Source: JACVRW01 sp963811055
GTDB lineage: Bacteria > Actinomycetota > Thermoleophilia > Solirubrobacterales > Thermoleophilaceae
DNA: 64,000 nt
Reading direction: 5' to 3'
NCBI GenBank assembly: GCA_963811055.1
Contig: CAWEPQ010000020.1
Location: forward strand, 124,001 to 188,000
The position numbers and the translations under genes are program-made. How positions within the stretch are numbered: the stretch's first letter is position 1; each line of letters starts with the position of its first letter. The notes under the pieces are model-generated. The model was not told where the DNA came from. It saw nothing but the letters and a program-made list of their open reading frames with translations, and made no database searches. Below, one piece after another: positions 1 to 7,482 of this stretch.

Positions 1-263
1 TGTACAACGACGACGACGCGGTGGCCAAGCTCGACGGCTACATCGTGTCGGTGTCGGGTGCCGGCCGGATGGTGGGCGAGAAGACGCTGGTCCGGATCGA
101 GAAGGTGGACCGCTCGGCCGCCCAGGCCTCACTGGTCAACCCTCCGGAGGGCCACAGGGGCTCATCGGACGGGGAGGGCGAGGACGGCGAGGCTCCCAGA
201 CGGCGCCGCGGGCGCCGCGGAGGGCGGAACCGGCGGCGTAAGCCGGCGGAGTCTTCGTCCTAG
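1..263 (+). CDS. C-terminal end of an Rne/Rng-family ribonuclease (partial)
   Basis: Only the last 86 codons lie in the window; the frame is open from base 3 and stops at TAG 261-263. The visible part has a small beta-rich nucleic-acid-binding segment (LDGYIVSVSGAG, then VRIEKVDRSAAQASL). It is followed by an acidic Gly/Glu linker and a strongly basic tail (RRRRGRRGGRNRRRK). A TRAM/S1-like domain with an Arg-rich tail directly before rplU-rpmA-obg is the usual context of actinobacterial RNase E/G, which processes and degrades RNA. The catalytic part lies upstream and is not seen, so the family call rests on context and tail only. A strong hairpin follows the stop. Confidence 0.65.
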   Translation, partial: YNDDDAVAKLDGYIVSVSGAGRMVGEKTLVRIEKVDRSAAQASLVNPPEGHRGSSDGEGEDGEAPRRRRGRRGGRNRRRKPAESSS

Positions 264-270
264 GGCTCTT

Positions 271-313
271 CACGTTTCGGGTTCGGGGCTTGCGCAAGCC
301 CCGGACCTGAACG
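271..313 (+). terminator. Perfect GC-rich hairpin after the Rne/Rng gene
   Basis: Positions 285-302 form a perfect 9+9 palindrome (GGGGCTTGC / GCAAGCCCC). The arms extend with mismatches to 271-313 (ACGTT...AACGT). It lies just after the TAG at 263 and before the EamA gene. There is no T-tract, as is common for high-GC actinobacterial terminators, so it is a likely but unproven terminator. Confidence 0.6.
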
Positions 314-326
314 TAAGAGCGGCCGC

Positions 327-332
327 TAGCGT
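327..332 (+). promoter_or_regulatory. -10 element TAGCGT upstream of EamA gene
   Basis: TAGCGT sits 11 nt before the GTG at 344. No Shine-Dalgarno is visible. It fits the TANNNT pattern seen before many genes here and predicts a leader of only a few bases. Confidence 0.4.
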
Positions 333-343
333 CAACCAACAAC

Positions 344-1255
344 GTGAGTCGTCCCGCCGCTCTCGCCCTCTACGTGATGCTCGTAGTCATCTGGTCGAGC
401 ACCTGGGTGGCGATCAAGTTCGGGCTCGAGGACTGCCCGGCGCTGCTCGGGGCGGGCGCGCGCTTCGCTTTCGCCGGCCTCGTGCTCCTCGGCGTGACGC
501 TGATCAGGCGGCGCTCGCTTCGCACCGATCCACGGCTCGCCGGGATCATGGCTCTGCTGCCATTCGCGTTCGCCTACGGGCTCGTCTACTGGGGGGAGCA
601 GCACATCCCGTCCGGGCTCGCGGCCGTGCTGTTCGGCGTGCTGCCGCTCTACACGGCGCTGATCGGCGGCGCGCTCCTGCCGGACGAGCCCATGCACCCG
701 CGGCTGTTCGCCGGTGTGCTGATCGCGATCGCCGGGCTGGCGCTCGCCTTTGTGGAAAGCCTCGACCTCGGAAGCGACGACCTGGCCTGGGCGGGCGCCC
801 TGGCACTGCTGCTCTCGCCGCTCGGCGCATCGGTTGGAAACGTGGCCATCAAGCTGCGCGCCGCCCGTCTCGACGCCGTGGTGCTCAACGGCTGGGCGAT
901 GCTCGGGGGCGGTGCGCTGCTGCTGATCCTGTCCGGCATCACCGAGAGCTGGGGCGAGTTCGCCTGGACCGGAGAGTCGCTCGGGTCGATCGCCTACCTC
1001 GCACTGGTCGGCTCGGCCATCGCGTTCGTTGTGCTCACGGTGTTGTTGCGCCAGATCAGCGCCCGCTCGATGTCCTTCCTCGCGATGCTGCTGCCGTTCG
1101 GGGCGCTCGCGTTCGGGGCGGCGCTCTACGACGAGCCCGTGACCGCCCGTGCGGCGGCCGGTGCGGGGCTGGTGGCCGCGGGGTTGATGCTCGCCCAGGG
1201 AATGGGCCTGGGGACCCGGATGCGGGAGCCCGCCGCGGCCCCTGCGGATCGCTAG
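344..1255 (+). CDS. EamA/DMT-family transporter
   Basis: This 303-residue, very hydrophobic protein should span the inner membrane about ten times. It shows the two internal repeats of EamA (drug/metabolite transporter) permeases: LVVIWSSTWVAIKFGL near the N terminus, and a second repeat from about residue 145 ending in MLLPFGALAFGAALYDEPVTARAAAGAGLVAAGLML. The E-P-turn-A-x-x-G motif that closes each repeat is clear (LLPDEPMHPRLFAGVLIAIAG and LYDEPVTARAAAGAGLVAAG). Family members export amino acids, metabolites or drugs; the substrate cannot be read from sequence. GTG 344 is chosen because the first membrane helix starts eight residues in and a -10 element lies just upstream. It stands alone between Rne and rplU. 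Confidence 0.85.
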   Translation: MSRPAALALYVMLVVIWSSTWVAIKFGLEDCPALLGAGARFAFAGLVLLGVTLIRRRSLRTDPRLAGIMALLPFAFAYGLVYWGEQHIPSGLAAVLFGVLPLYTALIGGALLPDEPMHPRLFAGVLIAIAGLALAFVESLDLGSDDLAWAGALALLLSPLGASVGNVAIKLRAARLDAVVLNGWAMLGGGALLLILSGITESWGEFAWTGESLGSIAYLALVGSAIAFVVLTVLLRQISARSMSFLAMLLPFGALAFGAALYDEPVTARAAAGAGLVAAGLMLAQGMGLGTRMREPAAAPADR

Positions 1256-1258
1256 ACT
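1253..1258 (+). promoter_or_regulatory. -10 element TAGACT for rplU-rpmA
   Basis: TAGACT overlaps the EamA stop codon and lies 39 nt before the rplU ATG. The ribosomal protein operon would therefore have a leader of about 30 nt, unlike the leaderless pattern of many neighbours. The leader holds two 12-nt direct repeats (1261-1272 and 1276-1287). Confidence 0.45.
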
Positions 1259-1260
1259 CG

Positions 1261-1287
1261 CCTCCGGCGCCTGGACCTCCGGCGCCT
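1261..1287 (+). repeat. Tandem 12-nt direct repeat in the rplU leader
   Basis: CCTCCGGCGCCT occurs at 1261-1272 and again at 1276-1287, 15 nt apart start to start, inside the short 5' leader of rplU. Each copy contains the palindrome GGCGCC. A role in L21 autoregulation is possible but only inferred. Confidence 0.5.
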
Positions 1288-1297
1288 TTCCTTTGCC

Positions 1298-1657
1298 ATG
1301 TACGCGATCGTAAAAGTCGGCGGTAAGCAGTACCGCGTTGAAAAGGGCGATTCGCTCGTCGTGGATCGCATGCGCGCGGACGAGGGCGACAAGGTCGCTC
1401 TCCAACCGCTGCTCTACGCGGATGGCGACAAGTCCGTGCTCTCCGGCGACGACCTCGAGAAGGTAAAGGTCGAGGCCACCGTCACCGGACACGAGCGCGG
1501 CAAGAAGATCCACGTGCTGAAGTTCAAGCCCAAGCGCGGCTACAAGCGCCGCAGCGGCCACCGCTCGGACCTGACGCGGCTGGAGATCGGCGACATCAAG
1601 GTCGCGGCCCGCCGCTCGCCGGCAAAGAAGAAGGAGGACGCGGAAGATGGCTCATAA
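1298..1657 (+). CDS. rplU: 50S ribosomal protein L21 (bL21)
   Basis: The 119-residue protein starts with the family signature MYAIVKVGGKQYRVEKGD and carries the C-terminal KKIHVLKFKPKRGYKRRSGHRSDLT segment that binds 23S rRNA. A short Lys/Glu-rich tail follows (AARRSPAKKKEDAEDGS). It is a structural part of the large ribosomal subunit. It overlaps rpmA by 11 nt, and the Shine-Dalgarno of rpmA (AAGGAGG, 1631-1637) lies inside its 3' end, so the two are translated together. The ATG at 1298 gives the canonical N terminus. Confidence 0.98.
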   Translation: MYAIVKVGGKQYRVEKGDSLVVDRMRADEGDKVALQPLLYADGDKSVLSGDDLEKVKVEATVTGHERGKKIHVLKFKPKRGYKRRSGHRSDLTRLEIGDIKVAARRSPAKKKEDAEDGS

Positions 1658-1904
1658 GAAGGGACTCGGATCGAGCCGCAACGGCCGCGACTCCAACGCC
1701 AAGCGCCTCGGCGTCAAGGTGTTCGCGGGTCAGACCGTCACAGGCGGCGAGATCATCGTGCGCCAGCGCGGAACCCGCTTCAAGCCCGGCGAGGGCACCG
1801 GCATCGGCCGCGACGACACGATCTTCGCCGCGCGACCAGGCATCGTGCAGTTCTCCACCGGGCACCGCGGGCGTGTCATCACGGTGGATCCTCAGGCCGA
1901 GTAG
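1647..1904 (+). CDS. rpmA: 50S ribosomal protein L27 (bL27)
   Basis: This 85-residue protein has the exact L27 N terminus MAHKKGLGSSRNGRDS and the RQRGTRFKPGEGTGIGRDDTIFA core. L27 reaches into the peptidyl-transferase centre. No extra N-terminal peptide like that cleaved in Firmicutes is present. The ATG at 1647 is 9 nt after AAGGAGG (1631-1637), one of the few textbook Shine-Dalgarno sites in this window. The stop TAG directly abuts the stop of the convergent gene on the minus strand. Confidence 0.98.
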   Translation: MAHKKGLGSSRNGRDSNAKRLGVKVFAGQTVTGGEIIVRQRGTRFKPGEGTGIGRDDTIFAARPGIVQFSTGHRGRVITVDPQAE

Positions 1905-2477
1905 CTAGCCGGCCGGCAGCGGCTCGAGCCCCGGCTCGGGCTGCACGCCCACCGAGTTCAGCATGAAGGCCACCAGGTGGTACTGGCCCACGAGCACGCA
2001 CAGCTCGATCAGCTGAGGCTCGTCGAGCTCGGCGGACAGCGCCTGCCAGGTGTCCGCGGAGATCTTGTTGGAGTCGTGCAGCTCGTCCGCCGCGCGCAGC
2101 AGTGAGGACTCGCGGGGAGTCCATCCCTCCGCGTCCGGGCCCTCCGACACACGGTCGACGGCCTCGCGGCTGATCCCGCCGTTGAGCGCGATGCGCACGT
2201 GCTGGCCCCACTCGTACTCCGACCGGGTGTTGAAGCCGGTCCTCAGGATGAGCAGCTCGCGGTCGTGGAACGGCAGCGTCCCGTTCGTGAGCAGGTAGCC
2301 GCCGAACGGCGCCCAGCTCTGGAACAGGGCCGGGTGCCGGGCGAGCGTGCGGAAGATGTTGAGGTCGCCCAGCGCGACGGCTTCGCCCGACGGGGTGAAG
2401 GTCCCGAGCGGGCGCAGCTCCTCGCTCCACTCCTCGGGCGGGAGCGGCGCGATCCTCGGTCCGTCGGCGTCGGCCAC
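1905..2477 (-). CDS. Carboxymuconolactone decarboxylase (CMD)-family protein
   Basis: This 190-residue protein carries the CMD/AhpD-like alpha-helical fold signature: LNIFRTLARHPALFQSW, then RELLILRTGFNTRSEYEWGQHVRIAL and GISREAVDRV. Family members include 4-carboxymuconolactone decarboxylases and AhpD-type peroxidase partners. The CxxC pair of AhpD is absent here (the equivalent region reads SEYEWGQH), so a peroxidase role is unlikely and the substrate is unknown. Start GTG 2477 is 6 nt after the minus-strand TAGCGT (2489-2484), which also forms part of the divergent SDR promoter. It is convergent with rpmA. Confidence 0.8.
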   Translation of the reverse strand: MADADGPRIAPLPPEEWSEELRPLGTFTPSGEAVALGDLNIFRTLARHPALFQSWAPFGGYLLTNGTLPFHDRELLILRTGFNTRSEYEWGQHVRIALNGGISREAVDRVSEGPDAEGWTPRESSLLRAADELHDSNKISADTWQALSAELDEPQLIELCVLVGQYHLVAFMLNSVGVQPEPGLEPLPAG

Positions 2478-2482
2478 GCGGC

Positions 2483-2489
2483 TACGCTA
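2483..2489. promoter_or_regulatory. Symmetric TACGCTA heptamer giving divergent -10 elements
   Basis: The plus strand reads TACGCT (2483-2488), 11 nt before the SDR ATG. The minus strand reads TAGCGT (2489-2484), 6 nt before the GTG of the CMD gene. One TANNNTA heptamer can therefore serve as the -10 box in both directions. Confidence 0.5.
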
Positions 2490-2499
2490 TCGGGTCGCG

Positions 2500-3474
2500 A
2501 TGGAACGCCCGGGCATGCCCCTCGAACCCGAGTCACGCGGGGAGGCCCCCGGCCGGGAGCGCCTGAAGAGCCGGCGGATCCTGATCGTGGGAGGCGGCCA
2601 GCAGACACACGGTCTCGAGAATCCGCCGGTCGGGAACGGCCGCGCGATGGCGCTGTTGTTCGCGCGCGAGGGCGCGGCCGTGGCGGTGGCCGACGTGGAT
2701 GCCGCGGCCGCGGCCGAGACCGTAGAGCTTGCCGGGCGCGTGGGCGGACCCGTGGTGGGCATCGAGGCCGACGCCGCCGACGAGCCGAGCGTGCGACGCA
2801 TGGTCGAGGAGGCCGTCTCGGGGCTCGGGGGGCTCGACGGCGCGGTGCTGAACGTGGGAATCGGCGCCGGGTTCGGCGTGGAGGGCACGAGCGTGGAGGA
2901 CTGGGACCAGGTGATCGCCGTGAACCTGCGCTCGCACTTCCTCGGCTGCAAGCACCTGCTGCCCGTGCTGGGCGACGGCGCGGCGATCGCCCTGATCGGC
3001 TCGCTGGCCTCGCGCGAGTACATCCCGATCCCGGCCTATGGCGCCTCCAAGGCGGCTCTCGAGAGCCTCACCAGGTCGGCCGCCATTGAGGGTGCGCCGC
3101 GCGTGCGCGTGAACCTGGTGGTTCCGGGCCTCATCGATACCTCTCTCGGCCGGCTGGCCACCGAGCTGTCACCGGACCGGGGCCAGGTTCGAATCCCGCT
3201 GCGACGCGAGGGCACCGCGTGGGAGGTGGCCTACGCGGCTCTCTACCTCCTGTCGGCGGAGGCCGCGTACGTGACGGGCCAGTCGCTGGTGGTCGACGGC
3301 GGCCTGTCGCAGGCACCGCGCCGCTATGCTGCGCACCGATCGTTTCCCGCTCTACCATCGGCCCGTGTTCCACGATCAGGCCAAGATCTTCGTGCGCGCC
3401 GGCGCCGGCGGCGACGGCGTGGTGTCGCTCCGCCGCGAGGCGCACGTGCCGAAGGGCGGGCCCGACGGCGGTGA
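2500..3474 (+). CDS. Short-chain dehydrogenase/reductase (SDR) with 3' overlap into obg
   Basis: This is a classical Rossmann SDR: glycine-rich cofactor site ILIVGGGQQTHG near residue 27, the DVD acidic pocket after beta-2, N-V-G in place of NAG, active-site Ser in IGSLASRE, YGASK (Tyr and Lys), and the C-terminal VTGQSLVVDGG. The substrate is unknown; family members are NAD(P)-dependent oxidoreductases. Normal SDR sequence ends at about residue 271 (GGLSQ). No stop follows, and the frame runs about 53 more residues of Arg-rich sequence that is only the out-of-frame shadow of obg, a 110-nt overlap. The ATG at 2500 is preferred over upstream in-frame codons because of the promoter at 2483. Confidence 0.8.
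   Translation: MERPGMPLEPESRGEAPGRERLKSRRILIVGGGQQTHGLENPPVGNGRAMALLFAREGAAVAVADVDAAAAAETVELAGRVGGPVVGIEADAADEPSVRRMVEEAVSGLGGLDGAVLNVGIGAGFGVEGTSVEDWDQVIAVNLRSHFLGCKHLLPVLGDGAAIALIGSLASREYIPIPAYGASKAALESLTRSAAIEGAPRVRVNLVVPGLIDTSLGRLATELSPDRGQVRIPLRREGTAWEVAYAALYLLSAEAAYVTGQSLVVDGGLSQAPRRYAAHRSFPALPSARVPRSGQDLRARRRRRRRRGVAPPRGARAEGRARRR
3353..3358 (+). promoter_or_regulatory. -10 element TACCAT, leaderless obg
   Basis: TACCAT ends 6 nt before the GTG at 3365. That spacing puts the transcription start at the start codon. It lies inside the 3' end of the SDR frame. Confidence 0.55.
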
Positions 3475-4666
3475 CGGCGGCCGCGGGGGCGAGGTGGTGC
3501 TCGTGGCCGACCCATCCCTGCGCGACCTGGCGAGCTACCGCCGCGGCTCGCACTTCAAGGCCGAGCGCGGAGGTCACGGCAAGGGCGCGGGCAAGCATGG
3601 GGCCACCCCGGACGCGCTCGTGCTGCGCGTACCGCCTGGCACCGTGGTGGAGGATGCCGGCGGTGACGCCCGCTGGGACCTGCTGTCGGCCGGGCAGCGC
3701 GCCGTGGTGGCGCGCGGCGGCATGGGCGGGCGCGGCAACCGGCACTTCGCCACCTCCACACGCCAGACCCCGCGCTTCGCGGAGCGCGGGCTTCCGGGCG
3801 AGGAGCGCTGGCTCGAGCTGCGCCTCAAGCTGCTCGCGGACGCTGGCCTGGTGGGGTTGCCGAACGCCGGGAAGTCGTCCCTGCTGGCGCGCCTCACGCG
3901 GGCCGCTCCCAAGGTGGCCGACTATCCGTTCACGACGCTCGAGCCGGTGCTCGGCACGCTCGACGCAGGCGAGCGCCAGCTCGTGCTGGCCGACATCCCC
4001 GGCCTGATCGAGGGCGCCAGCGCCGGGGCGGGGCTGGGACACGAGTTCCTCGCCCACGTGGAGCGCTGCCGGCTGCTGGTGCACGTGCTCGACCTCCAGC
4101 CGCTCGACGGGACCGACCCGGTGGACAACCACGAGACGGTCGAGGCCGAGCTCCGCGAGCACGGGCACGGCCTGGCCGCGCTGCCGCGCCTGATCTGCCT
4201 CTCGAAGAGCGATCTGCTGCCGCCGGAGCTCGTGGCGGCCGCCGTGGAGGGATGGCGCGAACGGACCGGTGCCGACGTGCTCGCCACCTCGGCGGCCACC
4301 GGCGCGGGGCTCGAGGAGCTGGCGGGCGCAATCGCGCGGCGGGTGCCGATGGAGGAGGAGGACCACACGCCAGACGGCCGCAGCGGAGAGCTACCCGCCA
4401 CCCACAGGATCTACCGCCCGGGCGAGGCCGACGAGATCAGGGTGGAGCGCCTGCCATCGGGCACCTTCGCGGTGCGCGGGCAGCGCCCCGAGCGTCTGAT
4501 CGCGCGCCACGACGTGAGCAACGAGGAGGCGATGCGCTACGTGGAGGAGCGGCTGCGCACGCTCGGCGTGATCAAGGCGCTCGAGGCAGAGGGCTTCGAG
4601 GCGGGGGACGACGTGGAGATAGCGGGCATCGTCTTCGAGCTCCATCCCGGTGCTCCGTTCCAGTAG
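3365..4666 (+). CDS. obgE: GTPase Obg/CgtA
   Basis: This 433-residue ribosome-associated GTPase links ribosome maturation to growth state. The Obg N-terminal glycine-rich fold spans residues 1-155 (FHDQAKIFVRAGAGGDG, KGGPDGGDGGRGGEV). The G domain follows with G1 GLPNAGKSS, G3 ADIPGLIEGA and G4 SKSD. A C-terminal OCT domain (about residues 345-430) ends in VFELHP. GTG 3365 gives the conserved N terminus; the in-frame ATG at 3326 would add 13 non-conserved residues and lies upstream of the -10 element. The position after L21-L27 is the standard bacterial arrangement. Confidence 0.96.
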   Translation: MFHDQAKIFVRAGAGGDGVVSLRREAHVPKGGPDGGDGGRGGEVVLVADPSLRDLASYRRGSHFKAERGGHGKGAGKHGATPDALVLRVPPGTVVEDAGGDARWDLLSAGQRAVVARGGMGGRGNRHFATSTRQTPRFAERGLPGEERWLELRLKLLADAGLVGLPNAGKSSLLARLTRAAPKVADYPFTTLEPVLGTLDAGERQLVLADIPGLIEGASAGAGLGHEFLAHVERCRLLVHVLDLQPLDGTDPVDNHETVEAELREHGHGLAALPRLICLSKSDLLPPELVAAAVEGWRERTGADVLATSAATGAGLEELAGAIARRVPMEEEDHTPDGRSGELPATHRIYRPGEADEIRVERLPSGTFAVRGQRPERLIARHDVSNEEAMRYVEERLRTLGVIKALEAEGFEAGDDVEIAGIVFELHPGAPFQ

Positions 4667-4676
4667 AAGTCAGAGC

Positions 4677-5081
4677 GTGCCCCGCATCGCCCTCCCATTC
4701 GCCCTGGCCGTTCTCGCGCTCGCCTCCTGCGGCGGCGGTGGCAACGACGGCGACGATCCCGAGGAGGTGGTTCGCGACTTCGTGGAGGCCACCAACGCGC
4801 GCGACACGGATCGGCTCTGCGAAGAGCTCCTCAGCCCCGAGTTCGTGGCCGAGTCGACCGGAGCCAAGCCCGGCGAGACGGATACGTGCAAGCAGCAGCT
4901 CGCGGCTGTGAAGGGGTTGCGCCTGGAGGTCGTGGACTTCCGCCGCAGCACCGTGGACGGCGACGACGCCCGGGTGTCCGCGGTGCTGCGGGTCAACGGG
5001 CAGCGCCAGGCGCGCCAGTTCCTGCTCGTGAAGCAGGACGGTGCCTGGAAGCTGGCGGGCGGCACCACCGCGGGCCCGTGA
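4677..5081 (+). CDS. Small NTF2/DUF4878-like lipoprotein
   Basis: The 134-residue product from GTG 4677 begins with a lipoprotein signal (RIALPFALAVLALASC, lipobox LASC) followed by a Gly/Asp-rich linker. The mature part (DPEEVVRDFVEATNARDTDRLCEELLSPEF, then a beta-sheet ending FLLVKQDGAWKLAG) has the pattern of small NTF2-like lipoproteins. Here the end of a helix-sheet fold closes on a W-K-(I/L) strand. No enzyme residues can be assigned. It sits 10 nt after obg and overlaps proB by 4 nt (GTGA), so it is co-transcribed with them. The function is unknown and the fold is inferred from pattern. Confidence 0.65.
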   Translation: MPRIALPFALAVLALASCGGGGNDGDDPEEVVRDFVEATNARDTDRLCEELLSPEFVAESTGAKPGETDTCKQQLAAVKGLRLEVVDFRRSTVDGDDARVSAVLRVNGQRQARQFLLVKQDGAWKLAGGTTAGP

Positions 5082-6169
5082 CCACCTTCGTCGTCAAGCT
5101 CGGCTCGAGCATCGTCGCGGACGCATCCGGCGAGGTGCGTGCGGATGTGCTCGCGTCCGTCGTCGACCAGGTGGTGGCTCGGCACGAGGCCGGCGACGAC
5201 GTGGTGGTGGTCACCTCCGGGGCGATCGCCCGCGGCATGGCGCTGATGAGCCTGCCGATGCGGCCCACCGCGATGGAGGGGCTCCAGGCGGCCTCGGCGG
5301 TCGGACAGGGCAAGCTGTACCGCGCCTACGACGAGCTGCTCCAGGCGCGCGGCGTGCGCAGCGCGCAGGTGCTGCTCACGTTCTTCGACATGTCCGCGCG
5401 GAGCCACTACCTGAACGCGCGGCACACGCTCCAGACCCTGCTGAGCTGGCGCGTGGTGCCGGTGATCAACGAGAACGACACCACCACCACCGATGAGATC
5501 TCGTTCGGCGACAACGACTTCCTCGCGGCCCAGGTGGCGATCCTGCTCGGGGCGGACCGGCTGGTGCTGCTCACCGATACCGGCGGGCTCCACAGCGCCG
5601 ATCCGAGCGTCGATCCCGCGGCGCGCCTGATCACGGACGTGAACGAGGTGGCCGAGCTCGAGCAGTACGACATCGGGGTGTCCAGCTCACCGCTGGGCTC
5701 GGGCGGGATGCGCTCGAAGGTCGTGGCGGCGGAGATGGCCACGGCCGCCGGCATTCCGGTGACGATCGCCAGCGGCGTGGATCCGGAGGCGATGGCGCGC
5801 GCGCTCGCGGGCGAGCCCACCGGCACCCGCTTCCACGCGCAGGAGGGCAGGGTGTCGAGCTTCAAGCTCTGGCTGCGCTACGCCAAGCCCACGCATGGAC
5901 GCCTGATCGTCGACGCCGGGGCGGAGCGAGCGCTGCGCGAGCGCGGCACGAGCCTCCTCCCGGTGGGGGTCGTGGCCGTGGAGGGCCAGTTCGAGGCCGG
6001 GGACGCGGTGGAGGTCCGCTGCGACGGCCGGGCGGTGGGCAAGGGCATCGTGAACTACTCGGCCGCCGAGCTCGAGCGGATCAAGGGCATGAAGACGGAG
6101 GCTGTGCGAGAGCTGCTGCCGCGCGCGACCGAGGAGGCCGTGCACCGCGACTACTTCGTGCTCGATTGA
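5078..6169 (+). CDS. proB: Glutamate 5-kinase
   Basis: This 363-residue enzyme carries out the first step of proline synthesis, ATP-dependent phosphorylation of glutamate. The amino-acid kinase domain (1-255) shows VVKLGSSIV, VVVTSGAIARG, VINENDTTT and FGDNDFLAAQVA. A C-terminal PUA domain (from about 270: HGRLIVDAGAERAL, GIVNYSAAELERIKG) is present as in many bacterial ProB. It is separated from proA by the MATE gene. Start GTG 5078 overlaps the lipoprotein stop (GTGA), and the next gene overlaps its own stop (TTGA). This implies coupled translation. Confidence 0.96.
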   Translation: MTTFVVKLGSSIVADASGEVRADVLASVVDQVVARHEAGDDVVVVTSGAIARGMALMSLPMRPTAMEGLQAASAVGQGKLYRAYDELLQARGVRSAQVLLTFFDMSARSHYLNARHTLQTLLSWRVVPVINENDTTTTDEISFGDNDFLAAQVAILLGADRLVLLTDTGGLHSADPSVDPAARLITDVNEVAELEQYDIGVSSSPLGSGGMRSKVVAAEMATAAGIPVTIASGVDPEAMARALAGEPTGTRFHAQEGRVSSFKLWLRYAKPTHGRLIVDAGAERALRERGTSLLPVGVVAVEGQFEAGDAVEVRCDGRAVGKGIVNYSAAELERIKGMKTEAVRELLPRATEEAVHRDYFVLD

Positions 6170-7482
6170 GGCTCCGCTCTCCCTACGACCGGGAGATCTA
6201 CCGGCTCGCGCTGCCCGCGCTCGGCGCTCTGGCCGCGGAGCCGCTCTACCTGCTGGCGGACACGGCGATGGTCGGGCATCTGGGCACGCCCGAGCTGGCG
6301 GCCCTAGCGCTGGCCGGCACGCTGCTCACCGGGGCGTTCACGCTCTTCAACTTCCTCACCTACGGAACCACCGCGCAGGTAGCGCGCCTGCACGGCGCCG
6401 GCAGAGAGGAGGCGGCCGGGAGGATCGCCGCGCAGGCGCTGTGGCTCTCCGCGGGGATCGGAATCTGCCTCACGGTCCTACTCGTGTCGGTGGCCTCTCC
6501 GCTGGTGGACCTGCTCGGGGGCGAGGGGCGCACCGGAGACCTGGCGGTGACCTACCTGCGGATCGGATCGCTCGGCCTGCCGTTCGCCCTGATCGCGCTC
6601 GCGGGCCAGGGCTTCCTGAGGGGCGTGTCCGACCTGCGCACGCCGCTCGTGATCGTCGTGGTGGCCAACGTCGTGAACGTGTTGCTCAACCTCCTGTTCA
6701 TCTACGGCTTCGGCTGGGGCCTCGAGGGATCGGCGTGGGCCACCGTGATCTCCCAGGCGGGCATGGGCGCCGCGTTCGCGCTCAGGCTGCTGCGCGCCCC
6801 GGCCGACTCGCGGAGGCCGAGCATCGGCGCCATGGCTCCGCTCGGGAGGATCGGCGGCCAGATCTTCGTTCGCACCGCGGCTCTCTACGGGTCGTTCCTG
6901 GTCGCGAGCGCCGTGCTCGCGCGGATCGGAGAGGACTCGCTGGCGGCGCACCTGATCGCCTTTCAGCTGTTCGTGTTCCTGGCGCTCGTGCTCGACTCGG
7001 TGGCCATCGCCGGCCAGGTGATCGTCGGCCGCGCGCTCGGGGCCGGGGACGCCGAGGGCGCCCGCCTGGCCGCACGCCGGATGATCGAGTGGGCCGTGGT
7101 GGCCGGCGGGGTGTTCGGCCTCGTGATGCTCGCGCTCATCGACGTGCTGCCGCACGCGTTCACCGGCGACCCCGATGTCGTGGACCGGGCCCAGGAGATC
7201 TGGCCGCTGTTCGCCCTGATGCAGCCGGCCAACGGAGCCGTGTTCGCGCTCGACGGCATCCTGATCGGCGCGGGCGACACGCGCTTCCTGATGTGGGGGA
7301 TGCTGGCGGCCGCCCTCGGCGCCTTTGTGCCGATCGCTCTGCTGTCACTGGCGCTGGACCTCGGCATCGTCGGCGTCTGGGTGGGTCTGCTGGCGCTGAT
7401 CGTCGTGCGGCTGATCACCTGCGGGTTCCGTTTCCGAGGCGGGCGCTGGGCGGTGATCGGGGCTCCGGGTACCCTTGTTTGA
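6166..7482 (+). CDS. MATE-family multidrug/metabolite efflux protein
   Basis: A 438-residue membrane protein with about twelve predicted helices arranged as two MATE halves. The first starts REIYRLALPALGALAAEPLYLLADTAMVGHLG, and the second LGRIGGQIFVRTAALYGSFLVASAVLARIG. MATE proteins exchange Na+ or H+ for cationic drugs and metabolites. The P-A-L...EPLY...D.AMVG signature of the DinF subgroup is clear. The start is TTG at 6166, overlapping the proB stop (TTGA). It is inserted between proB and proA, and the proA promoter lies in its last codons. The substrate cannot be inferred. Confidence 0.88.
   Translation: MRLRSPYDREIYRLALPALGALAAEPLYLLADTAMVGHLGTPELAALALAGTLLTGAFTLFNFLTYGTTAQVARLHGAGREEAAGRIAAQALWLSAGIGICLTVLLVSVASPLVDLLGGEGRTGDLAVTYLRIGSLGLPFALIALAGQGFLRGVSDLRTPLVIVVVANVVNVLLNLLFIYGFGWGLEGSAWATVISQAGMGAAFALRLLRAPADSRRPSIGAMAPLGRIGGQIFVRTAALYGSFLVASAVLARIGEDSLAAHLIAFQLFVFLALVLDSVAIAGQVIVGRALGAGDAEGARLAARRMIEWAVVAGGVFGLVMLALIDVLPHAFTGDPDVVDRAQEIWPLFALMQPANGAVFALDGILIGAGDTRFLMWGMLAAALGAFVPIALLSLALDLGIVGVWVGLLALIVVRLITCGFRFRGGRWAVIGAPGTLV
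7470..7475 (+). promoter_or_regulatory. -10 element TACCCT, leaderless proA
   Basis: TACCCT ends 6 nt before the proA ATG at 7482. It lies inside the last codons of the MATE gene, so proA may have its own promoter besides read-through. Confidence 0.5.

Noticed and set aside
2347..2499. Upstream extension of the SDR gene
   Set aside because: The first 51 codons overlap the CMD gene on the opposite strand and the promoter heptamer. The Rossmann fold begins after ATG 2500.
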